Numbered from the stretch's first letter, positions 32,511 through 46,910 are shown. The stretch: DNA of 64,000 nt from Panagrolaimus kolymaensis (GCA_028622995.1 JAJQJQ010000004.1:2108001-2172000), one strand, 5' to 3'. The notes: generated by a model not told the origin, from the letters alone. A program made the numbers and translations.

Positions 32511-35500
32511 TGAAAAATGAGTCTCCTAAAAATAAAATTGAACGAATAAAGGCAATGAAAATTAGCATTTTAACGATGGAAATAAAAGAACACGACAATA
32601 ACGGTTTTTTAATTGAGGCCACAAAAAAAAACATTTAAAAAAACAGGCTTTTGAAAAACGAAAAATATTCTTTTTTAGTGATTTTCTCGATTGAAAGGCA
32701 TTTTTTTTTTCGGGTTTCATTTCGATTTGGGGCTTGAAACTTCTTTTTCGTTTAACTCAAGTAAGTGTGTGCGCTGCTCCGCCTTCTCATTTCCCTCACA
32801 AATTGCTGCGCTAAAAAAGGCGCGATCAACCACCATCACTATGTACTTACTATGCAAAAGAAAGGGGTAATCGGTCGCACAAGTGTATAATCGTTTCCTT
32901 TTTCGACCTTTTTAAAAGCGCGTTAAATTTAAAAAAAAAGAATTAAAGAAAGGGCATGGAGGTTTATTTCTTCTTCTTTTTTTTGGTTATGAAACATGAA
33001 TTTCTGGAAATATTAATAGAACACGATCGAAAATGACGTAAGGGAAAGTTGGAGACAATTGTATGTTGTAAACAAAAATGTTTTTTTATCTCGAAATAAA
33101 AATGGATTTAGAGAGTATTCGATTCTTTGGAGAAACATTGGTTCAAATTTTTGCAAATTTTTACAAAAAAAACATAAATTGCAAAACAGAAAAAAATATT
33201 GCTGCCAACTTTTTTTTAAATACAGTAACAAATAATAATAGTAGCAAAAAGCTTCTTTTTTTCAGAAAGATAAAATCTTCTACGATCAGCAAAAAAAACA
33301 TTCTCGTAAGCAAAATAACTGTGCAAAAAAAAAAAAGAAACAATAGTGTTCGCGTGGCGATGAATGGAAGAAAAAGGAAAGCTGAAAGGTGGGAGAAAAG
33401 ATTTGAATACAAAAAAAGTAATAACACGCTTTTAAGGAAGAGGCGGAGAGCCTCAAGGTTAAAAGACAACCGAGACATGAAGATGATATTGCTTTGAAAA
33501 GAAAAAGATAAAAGCAGCAAAAGAGAGATTTTTGACATTCAAAAAAAAACATTTGATTCAAACATTTTTTGGGAAAAAAGTCTCGAGAACCTAAAGTTTC
33601 GGCCAATCAAAGAAAAGAAAGAAAAATAAGTGTGAGAAAAACGGTCGCATTTATATCGTTTATGGAAGTATCTCTTTTCAAGAATGAAAATATCAAAGTA
33701 AAGATTTGAAAAAAAAATGAGATTCAAGTGGCTCATTGGAGATTTGAAAAAAAAAACATAAATGTTTACTAGTTAATCTTAGGATGAACATGGGATGATA
33801 TAGGAAAAAAAGGTTTAAAAAAGACAATAAGCAAAAGGGAAATAAGGACAATCAACTTAAAAAGAATTTGAAATTTTCTCAAGTTTTAACTCTGCCAAAA
33901 AAAAATCTAATACTGTAGATGGTTATTTTTTAAGCTAACAAGTCCTTATTCTAATTAAGATTGGTTTAAAATTTAATTTGATATTATGGTTATACTTTTT
34001 ATGAAAGAAGTTAAGCTAAAAATGGAACTTAAATGCAAGCTGGAATTTTAAAAAAAAAGATTTGACATACTAGCGAAAATTTTGATGGCATTAATATTTC
34101 CAGTAATACTTCTAACTAAATTAACACACAAACTTCTTAAATCAATAAATTTTAGGTAAGACTACTAAACATTCAACTTGAAGCAAAAATGTTTTTGTAC
34201 TAAATGTGAAAACATACGTCCAATGAGCCCTTGTATGTTTAAAATAAAGAAGTCCCTACCCAAAACATTTTAAAAGTATCGCCTAAAGAAAGTTATCACT
34301 TATTATCCATTTTTTTAAAAAGCTTTATTCAAAAAACATTTTTTGATAAATAAAAAGTGTGATATCAAAAAAGGGGATGAATAAAGTGCGATGGAGTCAA
34401 ACGCGCAAAAAATGGCACGCTTTCATTCGCTTTCAAAAAGAGTCATTATAGGATTAACAAAAAATGATCCATCGCTCTGGCTTGCTTACTTCATTCAATT
34501 CAATTTTTATGGTCAAAGATAAGATTGTTTTTTGAAATATTTTTTTCATTGAGGAAAAAAATAAGTTGCGCGAAATTGGATGAAACAATGGAAGAAAAAA
34601 TGGGATGACTGACAAAATGATGGATTACATAAAAAAAAATACATATAACAAATCAGCTCATCATGAAATTAAAAAATATAATGATGGAATATAAATTTTA
34701 TGCAAATTAATCAGGATTGTCGTAGTAGTTATGAATGAATAAATGTAATTAAAAATAACTTCTGTAAAATAAAATTCGATAACATTGTTTCACGAATGAA
34801 AAATAGTAATAAAATAATTACAATGAATAAAAAGGTTTTCAAAAAAAAGTTGATGCAGATTAAAAAAATGCTGACAATACCAAAAATAACATAACTATAA
34901 AGTTATTTACCAGGGTTAATTCTCCTTTTTCGTTACAATTACCAAACCTTCATAGCTCAAACTTTTCTCAAAATATCTTAGACTCAAAAATACATTTTTT
35001 TCCAATTTTTTCTCTTCCACACCTTTTTCCCTCATTACTATAAAAAAAATCATTATTCCAATGAAGTCAAAAAATTTGACAACTTCCGGTAATCATCTCC
35101 TTTTTTGTGGAATGTTAATAATAAAAAATGCCGCTGCCGGCGATGGTCAATTTCAAAGAGAACAACAACAACAAAAAATCAGTTAAAATCAAAGAAAGAA
35201 AAAAAATGAACGGTGTTCGATGACCGCCGCCGCTGTTGCAACAGCAGTAACAACAAAAAAATGGTGATTCCCACGGATGAAAAAAAAAATGGCCGGAAAA
35301 AGAGAAAGAATAGCAAATGAAATAGAGGAACGGCGCTGGCTCTTCGTTCTTCAACACACACGCTTTGATTTTTTGACGCACCTGGGAGACATTTTTATAT
35401 GTATATATTACAAGGCAATGAAAATAATAAAAAAAACATTGAAGAGAAGAAAAAAATATGGAAATAAGAAAAAAACCTTATTGAAATTTTTTTTAATGGC

Positions 35501-37588
35501 AACCTGGCACCTCATTAATAAGCAAAAGAAGAAGAAAAAAACATGGATGAAATTGAAGGTTATTTATTCCTTCAAAAATAATAAAATATTAAAATTTATA
35601 ACAAAGAGCAAATCGAAGAAGAAAATACAAGCATATTTATCTTTGCTATCATCTTTTTAAAAAATACTGTATAAAAATAGCCGCAAAAGATTTTTGTTAT
35701 TTGTTTTATACTTTCATTGCGCCAGATTGTCTTACATTGATAAAATACACCACTAATAACGGTCAGTCAAAGAAGGCACGAAAATAAATCAAAAATAAAA
35801 ATAATTTTAAGCATTCCATCTTTTCTTCTTTCTTTTTTTCTTCTTTTGTAAGATGGTTAAAAAATGACCATTTAAGTTTTTTTACACTAACAAAGACACA
35901 TTGATGATTGTTGAGTCATAAATTGAAAAAAATGAAAACACGGGGAAGAAGCAATCAACAAAGTTTCCGGTGTGTGTGTGATGAGAGTCTGAATCAGAGT
36001 TTCGTCTTTCGAGACTTCAACGTGGGAAATGTCAAAATTTGCGCGAAATAATAATAAAAAAAGGAAGAAATATAAAGAAGACATTGAAATAAAATAGGCA
36101 GCAGGAGCAATCGAAATAAAATAAAAAATAAAAACGATGAAGCTTTTTTGAATTTTAGCGAATGAGTCCAAAGTAAAACACTTTTTTTATTTTGACGAAT
36201 GGATCTCTGTGCTTTCTTGTAAAAAGAAAAAAAAACGAAATAATTGTAAATATCAACATCGCCTGGGAAAGTTTTTTTATTTATTTCAATCGGTTTAAAA
36301 TCGGGAGTGCTTGCTTTTTTTTTTATATTTTGGTAATGATATCACAAAGTTAAAAGACCGTCAAAATAATGAAGCTTGTTATTAGCAGAATTTTTTGTTG
36401 TTGTTGCAAGCATTTGCAGAAGAAATACTTGCAGCTCCTGGAATAATAAGCGGTAACCGATAGAAACTTAGACTTACTACGACTCCATCAAAAAATACAG
36501 TAACAAATCTTCAGAATATAAATAAAGTTTTCTCGTTTCACAAACAATTTTCAAAGACAATAATAATCCGTAGAAAAGGCGGAAAAATGAGATAGATTTG
36601 ATTAAAAATTCCATTATTATTTGTTCCGTTATTTGAAAAAATGATTGCTCTTTTTTTGTTTGAAAAACAATAAATACAATGCCTTTATTTCTTTATTAAT
36701 CACCTTGAAAATTGCATAGAAAAAAATTAATAAAATCGGGTCAATTTTTTGAGGAATCCAAACTCTCTGGTGTCATTTCGTTTCACACTTTCATTCGTGA
36801 AAAACATAGTTGAATCGAAAATAGTAACAATGCCATATAGCAAAAATAGCGGTAGCTTCATCATCAGGAATAAGTCCGAATATTGGATCAAAAGAAAGTA
36901 TCCAAGAAGTGTCAATTTAGAGAAAATCCTTCTGCTTTCTATTTAGACGAAAATTTTGGGTAATTATCTTGAAGGTTTATCGATTATTATGGTAGCTTTT
37001 GGATAATAAAAAAATTACATGCTATTGAAAAGCAAGAAATGCAAACTTCGAAAACGTTATAAAAAAATTCAAATATGGAAAAAGGTTGAATTAAAAATAT
37101 ATAAACAAAATCAATAGGAAACGCAAATGTCAGCGATAATTAAAATGAAGAAATAAACTGAATTTTTGATTAAAAAAGAAAGGTTTTAGAATTACACAGC
37201 TCTTGTCTATCTGCTAAATATATAAGGGAAATAATTTAAAAAAAAAGTAAAGGTAAAAGCTTCAAAGCCAATAATAACTTCAAAGCCCTTTAGGATCTTG
37301 ATACGAATAATAACTTTCATACTTTATTGCTTTTTTTAGTTGCTGCAATTTTTTCTGTCATTCAAAAACATCGATGCAAAAAGCTAATTTCATTTTTTAA
37401 ATACCTTGAGCATTAGCAGCACTAGAACTTTTCATGTATAATCCTATCGTTTTTTCCGTATTTCCGAGAGCCAATAATAATAATGTTCGTGATATTTTTT
37501 TGTTTGTTATTGCGCGTTTTTCTAAAAATTTTTTCTTTTAATTTATTTCTTTCTAGGTGAAAGCTTCATCTCGTTTCAGTGATTGAAA
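32511..37588. other. 5-kb gene desert
   Basis: Between the divergently transcribed DSL ligand and the gene at 37589 I find no supported gene. Frames of 60-139 codons exist on both strands but are Lys/Asn or Phe/Leu-rich mirrors of poly-A/poly-T tracts. G/C-richer islands occur near 32770-32880 and 35215-35290. The stretch is a likely home for regulatory elements of the ligand gene; specific sites cannot be named. Confidence 0.5.
37544..37556 (+). promoter_or_regulatory. candidate trans-splice acceptor
   Basis: TTTATTTCTTTCTAG ends 32 nt before the ATG at 37589, the usual distance and consensus for spliced-leader addition. Confidence 0.45.
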
Positions 37589-38439
37589 ATGGAGAGCTAT
37601 GCTCCTGATTTTACTCCATCATCATCATCATCATCATCACAACTTCTTCAACAAACATATCTTGAATCAAGCCTTGAACGTATGCCAATGAAAAAAGCTG
37701 GTCGTCGACCCAAGAAAAATGCTTTTACAAATTTCAAAGCTGGTGGTCACATTTTTCCCGATCGATCTCTTCTTAACAAACGTGCAAATTGCAGCTTTTC
37801 GGTGAATTGACGTGAGTTTTAATTCAAGAACTAATTCAATTCTTTGTCAGGTTGGATCATATCTTGTTCGGCTTCAAGATTATTCACTTGATTTCAACAA
37901 TTTTGCAAATGTTATCTGGTCTGTAACTAACCACAACTTGATTCACAAGTATACATATGGATATAATCATGATCGTTATAATATTTATTATCCAACTAAT
38001 CGGGTATGGGCTTTTATTTTGTTCATTTTTTTTCTTTCTCGAAAACTCTTGTAAAATGTGATCATTGTGCTTTTTTATTTTTCCACTCGCGCGAGTGAGA
38101 GTGAACTAACGAGCGAGCATGCGCCGCTTTGAAAATTGCATAAAAATTTTCGTTTTTTATTATTCCACAAGATTTCAGTATGTACGATGGCTTCCACAAT
38201 TCTCAAATGAATATATTACAATTAAAGAAACTTCTCCCATGGATGAATCCGGTATTGCTGTTGTTCTTCCTAAGCGTGATCAACTTGAAAATGGTTTAAG
38301 AATGGCAATGAAAGTTCGACGATCAGGAAATGTTCCTCCTGTTACAAGTGTTTTTGATTATCAAACTGAAACTGATCTCATTGAAGAAGCTGATGAATCT
38401 CTTGACTATGATGATACCACTTTTGAATATGAATATTAA
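37589..38439 (+). CDS. unknown protein with basic AT-hook-like motif
   Basis: Three exons (37589-37801, 37851-38003, 38179-38439) join in frame to 208 residues. The first has a Ser run and Gln/Leu stretch (TPSSSSSSSQLLQQTYLE) and a basic patch KKAGRRPKKNAF, close to the AT-hook core GRP. Then GGHIFPDRSLLNKRANCSFSV, VRLQDYSLDFNNFANVIWSV and YIKE-type region TIKETSPMDESGIAVVLPKR appear folded and acidic residues dominate the C-terminus (EEADESLDYDDTTFEYEY). Donor choice at 37802 gives an uninterrupted frame. A nuclear regulatory protein is conceivable; I do not recognise the family. Confidence 0.7.
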
Positions 38440-39128
38440 TATTTTTCCATTTTTGTATTTTCTAACTTTTACTTGTTGATAATTTTTCACATTGATAATT
38501 TTTTAACCTTTGACTTAAAGATTTTATGTAATAAAAAGCTAAACAGAATATTTTTGATGTTTTTACTATCAGCCATAATAGACTTTGAGTTTAGAGACGA
38601 ATCATTGTTGATTAGTTCTCATTCTTCTATGAGCATTTACGTAATACTAACATGCTTTCTTTTCGAGTTTAGCAATTCTAGTCATTCAAATATTGCATTG
38701 AGACGTAGAAATTTTATAAAACTTTTTATGAATTTGGCATTCTCCTAATGAAACTTGTTTTGTATCAAACGAATTGGAAAAAATGGAGCTTGTAAAATTA
38801 CGAGAAAGCTAATGCACTCCTTTTTTACGTTTATAGCTTTCTTTAATGTTGTCGAAAACGACTTTTGTATTCTTATTATCGTGATTTTGCATCGAAAAAT
38901 TATCAAAGTTCACAAGTGCGTATGCATAAAAAATGAGAAAAATCAAAACAAATAATATATTTTTATAAAAACAAAGTATATACCAACAGGTAAAAAAACA
39001 AGACAATTATGAGATAAAGTAAACAAGTGGAAACAAACAATAAGAATTACTTATCACATAAATACAAAGAAAGGAACAAACAAGAAAGGAAAAACAAAAA
39101 AAGAACAAATTCAATGTAGCAAATATTC
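38440..39128. other. intergenic stretch between convergent genes
   Basis: A/T-rich, no supported gene. Frames here (for example 38473-38748) have no partners or motifs. Confidence 0.5.
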
Positions 39129-40735
39129 TTATCGACGACTTCTCTGCAAATCAATGATTCTTCTTTTATCACGAAGATCAGCTCTTTCAGAATTGGTGCA
39201 AGTTTTTCCACATTCAGGACAAGCTCCATCAAAGCCTTTTTGGCGTCTTTTTCCATCACAGCTGAAATTCTCGACAATGTAATAAATTATCATTCAACAA
39301 AATATTAAAAAACATACTTGCAATAATGATGATAGTTGATATCGGGCTCGCGACACACAAAACATTGAGTCGCTCCACAAATGCACCTAAAAACAACAAA
39401 TGAAAACGGAAGGAATACTAAAAAAACTCACTGCATCTTATTGCATCCATGGGTTTTGACGTAAAAGATTTTGCAATTATGACATTGACGAGTTAGAATT
39501 TCTGAGGCTTGGAGATCACTAAAAAACAATAATTAGTAAGCTCGTGATAACAACAAATAACTTACATTTGTCGCTGTGTTGCTTGTCTTGCTTCAATTTC
39601 GTCCATTTCTTTACAAGTTTTATTATGATGATGAGCATCATAAATTCGAGGACAAGTTCGGCATTGAATTCTTCCACAGTTGCAAGTGAAATATGGATCA
39701 GCAAAGTCAACAAAACCTTTATAAGCACATTCAGAACACCTAAAAATCAACAAATACATACAAAATAAAAGTGCGTAAAAAACTCACATCACCAAATCAG
39801 GGATACTAGCATCAAGAATGGCTTGCTGTTGCAATCGATCAATAAATGGACCATAATCTCCATCATTCAAGTACATTTCAAATTCAGCTAAACAAAAATA
39901 GAGAAGTTAAGCAATTTTGGTTGAGAAATGTACTTACAAAGAAGAAGAACGTTGTCGCAACCATTTTGAACACATTGGAAGCCAACTCCACCAGGTGCAA
40001 CCTAAAAATACTATAGAAAGGTAGAATGAATACATGAAGGACTTACTGGACAGTCAAAACGAGAATTTTTAGCATACTGACGGATGCAAGTTACACAAAT
40101 TGCATGTTTTTCATTGCCTTCAATACCATTAACAACGGAAGAGCAAGAAATACGGCCTTCATCCACATGAAACTCCTCAAAGCAGGTTAGGCATTCAAAA
40201 GTAGCTCGTGGATGTGATGATACTGGTGTCTTGAAGATGTCGAGGAAGGCGTTCAATTTGGAAAGATAAGATGGCGTCGGTGGAGCTTCATCATCATTGA
40301 TTGGTGTAATAATTGGAGCATTTGAAAATTTGGAAGAACTCTTTGTAACACGATGTGGAGAAAAAAGTAATTGAAAAGTTTGAACGAGATGAGGAAAGTT
40401 ATCTGAAGGCTTGGTATTCACACTTAAAATTGCATTGAGAATTTGACTATCATCGTTTGGATCCTTTATTGGAGTTCTCTTGTTATTTGAGACCACATTC
40501 AACAAAGAAAAAAATTTATCACGATTTTTTCGACGATTCTGTAGACGAATAGATCTGTTTTCAGCCTAAAAATAGCAAATTTACCTTTTAAAAAACATAA
40601 GTAAAATCAAACTACACTTACCTCTCTTGCATATGGAACGATGGCATCTGATTTTTTCTTTCTTGCGTTTGGAACCCGATTGATCATCGAAAGCTTCTTA
40701 AGCATGGGATCGTTATTGCTTCCTTTACTTTTCAT
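39129..40735 (-). CDS. RBR E3 ubiquitin ligase, RNF216/TRIAD3-like
   Basis: Eight exons (40622-40735, 40047-40565, 39938-40001, 39788-39887, 39566-39739, 39432-39518, 39318-39386, 39129-39261) join in frame to 419 residues. A basic N-terminus (KKLSMINRVPNARKKK, IRLQNRRKNRDK) precedes RING1 (FECLTCFEEFHVDEG, AICVTCIRQYAKN), an in-between-RING domain (CSECAYKGFVDFADPYFTC then CNCGRIQCRTC) and RING2 (CHNCKIFYVKTHGCNKMQ then CICGATQCFVC). In RBR enzymes the catalytic Cys that takes ubiquitin from E2 is the one after KMQ. The order, the GCNKM signature and the Arg-rich end (IIDLQRSRR) fit RNF216/TRIAD3. It probably works in the cytosol in ubiquitin chain building. Confidence 0.9.
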
Positions 40736-42738
40736 ATTTGAAACATAAACGAATCAGCTGAGCCTGAAAAATTGCTGTTGAAATAATAAAATATGAATAC
40801 AACAAAGTTTGCTACAACAACACGAAAAATTAATACAAGAAATGTCCAGCCCAATGCAAACAATATATGCATATGTAATAAATTTCGAAATTATTACGAA
40901 GTAAAAATTTTGCAAAATCATAAAAATGTGGAAGTTGTAAGATTGATATGTAAATGAAAAAAGAAGGAGGAAAACCCTGCAAACAAATTGAAGCGACGAA
41001 TATTTTCGTTGCTCATTTTGATTTCCCTTTATTACAGTAACCTTTTCACTTTCCCTCGCACTTTAAGTTTCATTGCTTTAGTACATAAAACATTTCTTCA
41101 TAGTTTATAAGAAAAAAATATTTGTGACACAAATCTTTTATGAAGTAAAACTTTCTCAACACAACAAAAAAAAATTGGAAGGCTGGCTATAAAGCATAAA
41201 TTTTTGTTTGATTTTTTTTTTCTTTTAATTTTAAATTGCCATTCTTCTCATTTTTCGATCCTCATTGACCGTTGTTTATCAACCTTTATTTGCATTCTAG
41301 AAAACTTATCTTTTTAATTTTTTTGTAATAATTCTTTTAAATCACAAAAACGAGATTGTTAAAAAACAACTCCATCTAAAAAATGGTTGATTTTTTAAAT
41401 ATGTATCCATTTTTTTTTTCATCATAAAAAATTTCCAATTTAATTTAATTTAATTTAATTTAATTTAATTTAATTTAATTTAATTTAATTTAATTTAATT
41501 TAATTTAATTTAATTTAATTTTTATTTACTTTTGTTTATAAAAAGGTTGCATAAATTTCAAGTTTTTTATAAATGTGATGGATCACTTTTATTTCAGTAG
41601 TAAATTTGCTTCACTCTTGTTTTTCTCTTCTTTTTTTTGGGCTATAATTTTACACCTAAAAAAACTGGTTCGCTAATTTTCTAAAAGTAAAGTTGTTGAC
41701 TGACATATTTGATTTTTAAAAAACCATTGAAACGGAAGGGATTCTCGCAATGTCCTTGGCGCTATTTTGTAAATCCAAATTTGATCAGTATTTTGTAGCA
41801 GTAAAACGTAGTTTCCGCTTCATTGAGATTAAACTGATTAAATAAAGTTGTTCCGCGTTAAAAAACCCAGACTTTATAAAGTTAAATTAAAATTGATAAA
41901 CATTTCTGTTTTTTATTTTTGGCTACAATGGTACTTCTCTCTCCTTTCGATGCTTCTTTCAAAACAAACACCAGAAACTAGCGATTCTTGCCAAAAACTA
42001 AAAAAATCTTTTTTTATGTTTTTGCTTTTTCCAACAATGATTCAAAGCACCCAAAAATTGATGAAACACAGTGCTGCTTGCAAAGTTCATGCGATACTTT
42101 TTAAAATGTAAATGTTAAAATGCTTTTTTAAAAACTAATAACAAAAGTTTTTTTTTTCTTGCTTTCTTTTATGTTTTTTTTGAAAATTGTGTTTTCTTTA
42201 TTTTTTTTGAAAGAAGTTTTTCTTTAATATTTATTTCTTTAAAATTGTTTTTTTAAACGTTCTTTCTTTCAATGAAACCTCTACGACTCCTCTCGTAGTA
42301 TCGAGACATTGAATAAATCCATTTTAACCCATTCCATTAATTAACTTCTTAACCGAATTTGGTGAGATCACCTAAAAAATAAAAAACAATCCGCGTCCGC
42401 TTACGTCAGAATGAATCTTAAATTAAAGAACGCATCATTTTCTGATATTTAAAAATCATTTCATTAGGGAGTTTGATTTTTTTGTTCAACTAAGAATACG
42501 TTCATTGACCTTCCAGTTTTCCGCTTAAAAAAGTTTTTAAATACCACCTTTTTATGTGTAAATTTTTAATGAGCACATAAACGATTATTAATAAAGTTCG
42601 TGATAGTGATTTTTTGTGGTTTGAAATTCAATCGTTTTTTTTAAGATTCTTATTTTAGTTTAAAGTGTTTTATAGCTGCAATAATATAAATAATTTCTTT
42701 TATTAATATAACATTTTAGACCATTGTTGGTCCTAATT
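40736..42738. other. intergenic stretch upstream of the first K-Cl cotransporter gene
   Basis: About 2 kb, A/T-rich, with the pentanucleotide repeat at 41437-41523. The frame 41848-42111 has no partner exon or motif. No gene supported. Confidence 0.5.
41437..41523. repeat. (TAATT)n microsatellite, about 17 copies
   Basis: An uninterrupted pentanucleotide array of AATTT/TAATT units. All units appear identical, which implies recent expansion and likely length polymorphism. Confidence 0.97.
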
Positions 42739-45700
42739 ATGGCCGATGAAGTTGGTGATCGTTATAAAAGACAAGAATCTCATGAATCGAATGATTCAAA
42801 ACCATCAATTAAAAAAAGTTATTTAAGCTCGAATATCGAGAATATTGAAGCAGCCAAACAAAATCAAAATAATGTAAATAATTTTTTAAAGCGTACAAAT
42901 AAAATAAAAAAACGAATTTTAGAACTTTCTTGTTTCACCAAAAATTCAACAAACTTTTCGAAATGGTTTTTCTGTTTCTGCAATTGAAGGTGGAAATACA
43001 AGAAAATCTTCAATAGCTTCAAACCTTTCACTTCCATGCCATTCCAAAACCCTCGAACATCCACCTATGATTGATTTCTGTCATCAAAATCAAACCCAAG
43101 CTGCCGCAAACGTTTCTCTTCCTCGACGTCCAACCATGACCGAATTAATTCATGGAAGTCTTACAGCAACAAATGATGAAACTCTCGAACATTATGAAGC
43201 TAGAAATTCTAAAATTATTCAAGCCCAACTCAAACCTCCAAAACGACAAAATTGTCGAAAAGTTTATCCTTTGGGTGATAATGATAATGATTACTCAGAA
43301 AAAAGAGCCACTTCAGATGCAGAAAATAAAAAAAAGAAATTTGGTTGGATTGAAGGAGTTTTTGTTCGATGTTGCGCAAATATTTTTGGTGTAATTCTTT
43401 ATGTTCGAATGGCATGGGTTGTCGGGCAAGCTGGAATTATCTTGGGTTCCTTGATCGTATTATTGGGAGCTTTAATTACTTTAATTACTGCACTTTCTAT
43501 GAGTGCCATTTGCACTAATGGCTTGGTTAAAGGTGGTGGAGCTTATTATATGGTAAGTTCGAATAAAAAATTAGTAAAAGATTTAAAAATTAAACTTTAT
43601 TTTTTTCTTCAGGTCAGCCGTTCGCTTGGCCCTCAATTTGGTGGCGCAATAGGTGTTATTTTTTCGATAGCCAATGCTGTTGCCGTTGCAATGTATGTTG
43701 TAGGGTTTGCTGAAACCCTCGTAGCTTTATTTGCCACTGTTGATATTAGAATTTTTGATGGAGGAATTAATGATATTCGAATTATTGGATTAGGTAAGTC
43801 TCAATTTACGAAATATACTCATATTCGTATTATTTGTTTTTAGTAACATGCGTTTTACTCCTTGCAATTGTTTTTATTGGTCTCAGTTTTGAAGCAAAAA
43901 TGCAAATTGTTTTATTGGTTATTATCGCGATTTCGATTTTGGATTTTTATATTGGTTCCATGATTCCTCCATCTCATGAAAAACAATTATTAGGAATGAC
44001 GGGGTTTTCAGGTACTTCTATACTTCGTATTTAGATATATTTCAGTACTCTTTTATAGCTTCAACATTCATTGAAAATCTTTATCCATCTTTTCGCGAAC
44101 CATATCATTTTTTCAAAGTTTTCGCCATTTATTTTCCTGCTGCTACTGGAATTATGGCTGGTGCCAATATTTCTGGAGATTTAAAAAATCCAACTGTATG
44201 AATTTAAACTCATTAGTGTCTAACATTCTTCTAAGATTTTGTAGGGAGCAATTCCAAAAGGAACAATCCTCGCAATTTTGTGTACAACTTTTGTTTATCT
44301 TTCTGTTATATGGATTAGTGGAGCCACGGTTATTCGAGATGCCGATGGAATCATGCTTCCAACTCTCCTTGATACTCCAGCAATTATTACCAATGATAAT
44401 GGTTGGTGGATTTCATCAATATTTGCAAGTATTTTTGGAAATGGGACTCAATATTATGCAAAACCCGATTGTCTTTTAAATGATACCTGCAAATATGGAA
44501 CTATGAAGGATTTCTATGTAAGTAAAAGCTGATTTTTCACTTCGACACCTTTCTTTTTTTGGCGAAATTATTAGATTTTCATAAGCAAATTATTTACTTT
44601 CTTAATTTTAGATTTTCAACCATATCTCATTTTGGAGCCCTTTGATTATTGTTGGAGTTCTTACAGCCGCTCTATCATCTGCATTACTTTCACTTGTATC
44701 TGCGCCAAAAGTTTTTCAAGCTGTAGCTCAAGATAAACTCTTTCCATATATCAGCTACTTTGCCACAGGATTTGGTAAAAATCAAGAGCCCCAAAAAGCT
44801 TATATTCTTACATTCATTGTTGCTTGCATGTTTGTGATGGTTGGAAAGTTAAATGATATTGCTCCAATTATATCAAACTTTTATCTTTCTACTTATGTTC
44901 TTATTAATTTTGCTTGCTTTGATACCTCATTTTCTCGATCACCGGGCTTTCGACCTTCATTCAAATTTTATAATCAATGGGTTTCCCTTCTTGGTTCTAT
45001 TCTTTGTGTTTGTGTTATGTTTGTTATTTCATGGAGCAATGCTTTAATTACTTTTATGTTTTTTGGAGTTTTATTTCTATATATGGCCCGTCGAAAACCT
45101 GATGTTAATTGGGGATCATCCAATCAAGCTCATGTATATCGGCATGCGCTTCAATATGCTCAAAAATTGGAAAACACAAATGAGCATGTTAAAAATTATC
45201 GTCCACAAATTTTGGTATTGAGCGGAAATCCAGCTGCTCGGCCACCATTGGTTGATTTTGCTCATGCCATTACAAAAGGCAATAGTTTACTTATTTGTGG
45301 TCATGTAATTCCAGTAAGTTCAAGATAATTTTTAAAGGCGTTTAGAAAATATGAAATTTACTCAAAAGCCTTTTATCAACTTTTTTTAGTATGGCTTCTC
45401 TGGAAATGTTTATTCCATAATTAAAAATTTAAGCGATCAAATGAGGCTTTGGTTTCATCGTCGACATTTAAAAGCATTTTATTTTCCGGTTGCAAGCAAT
45501 GATTTTCGTCAAGGAACTCAATGTTTGCTTCAAAGTTCAGGACTTGGAAAGTTAAAGCCAAACATAGTTTTTATGGGTTTCAAACAAAATTGGTATGAAA
45601 ATGGAGAAGAAGGTTTAAAAGGAATTAATGATTATTTTAATATTATTGGGTCTGTGTTTTTGGTTTCAAAAAAGGATTATAGCATTGGAATTTTTTAGTG

Positions 45701-46910
45701 ATTCGTTTGACTCCAAAATGGCAGTTTGTGTGTTTAGGAATGCTCGTCTAAATTTCGATTACAGCGATTTAATGCATAATAAAGAAGTACCGATCATTCC
45801 CAAAGCTGAAAAATTTGTTGAAAAGTTAGATCATTATTTTTTTTTACTTTCGTAAACATGACACGACATTTAGAAGCAGTATAAAACGTGCTCGATGGAG
45901 CTCTAAAAATTTCAAAGCCATCAGTTCCTCTTTATCATTTAAAAAGCCATCAGTGATTTCGGTGGATCCAAGCTGTCAACAAAGTGTCATTAGTATGGAT
46001 ACTTTGCCTGAAGCTAATACTCGAAATGGAAGTGGAAGGGATTCAGGAATTAGTTATATTGGAAAAGATATGCAAAGGCTGTAAGCTTTTATCAAATTTT
46101 ACATTAATTTCATACTTTGATTTTTAAGATCAAAGCATTTTAATCCAGATCAAATTGAAATCCTTACCGCAATTAACCGATTTCAATTTAAAATTGATCG
46201 AGGTACCATTGATGTTTGGTGGTTGTATGATGATGGTGGCCTTTCATTGTTAATACCATATTTATTAACACAAAGCAAAAGTTATCTCGAAGTAATGAAA
46301 ATTAAAATAATTTTTTGTAAGTAGATAAAATAAATTTTTAGGGTGCAAAATTACGAGTTTTTACCCTTTCATCTAATTCAAAAGTTGTGGAAGATGAGGA
46401 ACGTAAACTTGCAGCATTGTTATCACAATTTAGAATAAACTGCGCTGAAGTTACGGTTTTCAGAGATAGAGGGAAAAAACCAAATATTGAAACGTGAGTC
46501 ATATTTGCTTAAAATCTAAAAAATATTTTTGCTTACAGTATCACAGCATTTGAAAAACTGATAGAACCATTCTGCGTTGATTCCGAAGATTCACAACCAA
46601 AAGAAGGAATGATTCAAGAAAGAGAATTAAAAAATAATCAAGAAAAAACTTGGAGAACTTTAAGAATGGCTGATAATTTACAAAAATATTCATCTGGAAG
46701 TGATTTAATTGTTTTGTAAGTTTCAGAATGATATTTAACATAGAAAGCTTATATATATATATTTCTTTTTACAGAACTCTTCCGGTTCCACGAAAAGGTT
46801 TAATTAGTAGTTGTTTATATATGGCATGGATAGATATAATGACAAGAAATTTACCTCCAACCCTTCTCGTTCGTGGAAATCAAACTTCTGTTCTTACATT
46901 TTATTCTTAA
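42739..46910 (+). CDS. K-Cl cotransporter (KCC family), copy 1
   Basis: Fourteen exons join in frame to 1148 residues (42739-42873, 42923-43552, 43613-43793, 43844-44011, 44059-44195, 44245-44517, 44612-45313, 45390-45649, 45699-45824, 45874-46080, 46129-46291, 46342-46493, 46539-46715, 46775-46910). The core has the SLC12 signature: [94 protein letters not shown]; then the KPDVNWGSS and cytosolic C-terminal domain ([21 protein letters not shown]). It should export K and Cl together across the plasma membrane, setting cell volume and neuronal chloride. A poly-T tract at 45837-45845 is inside a 49-nt intron, not a frameshift. The final exon is nearly identical to that of copy 2 (see findings). 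Confidence 0.95.

Noticed and set aside
33078..35660. Frames of 88-139 codons on both strands
   Set aside because: They are made of Lys/Asn/Arg or Phe/Leu/Cys from poly-A/T tracts, overlap on both strands and have no partner exons.
45836..45873. Apparent frameshift at a T-run in the first cotransporter
   Set aside because: A 49-nt intron (45825-45873, GTTAGA...TTTAG) removes the T-run and joins EKFVEK-type sequence to SSIKRARW in frame.
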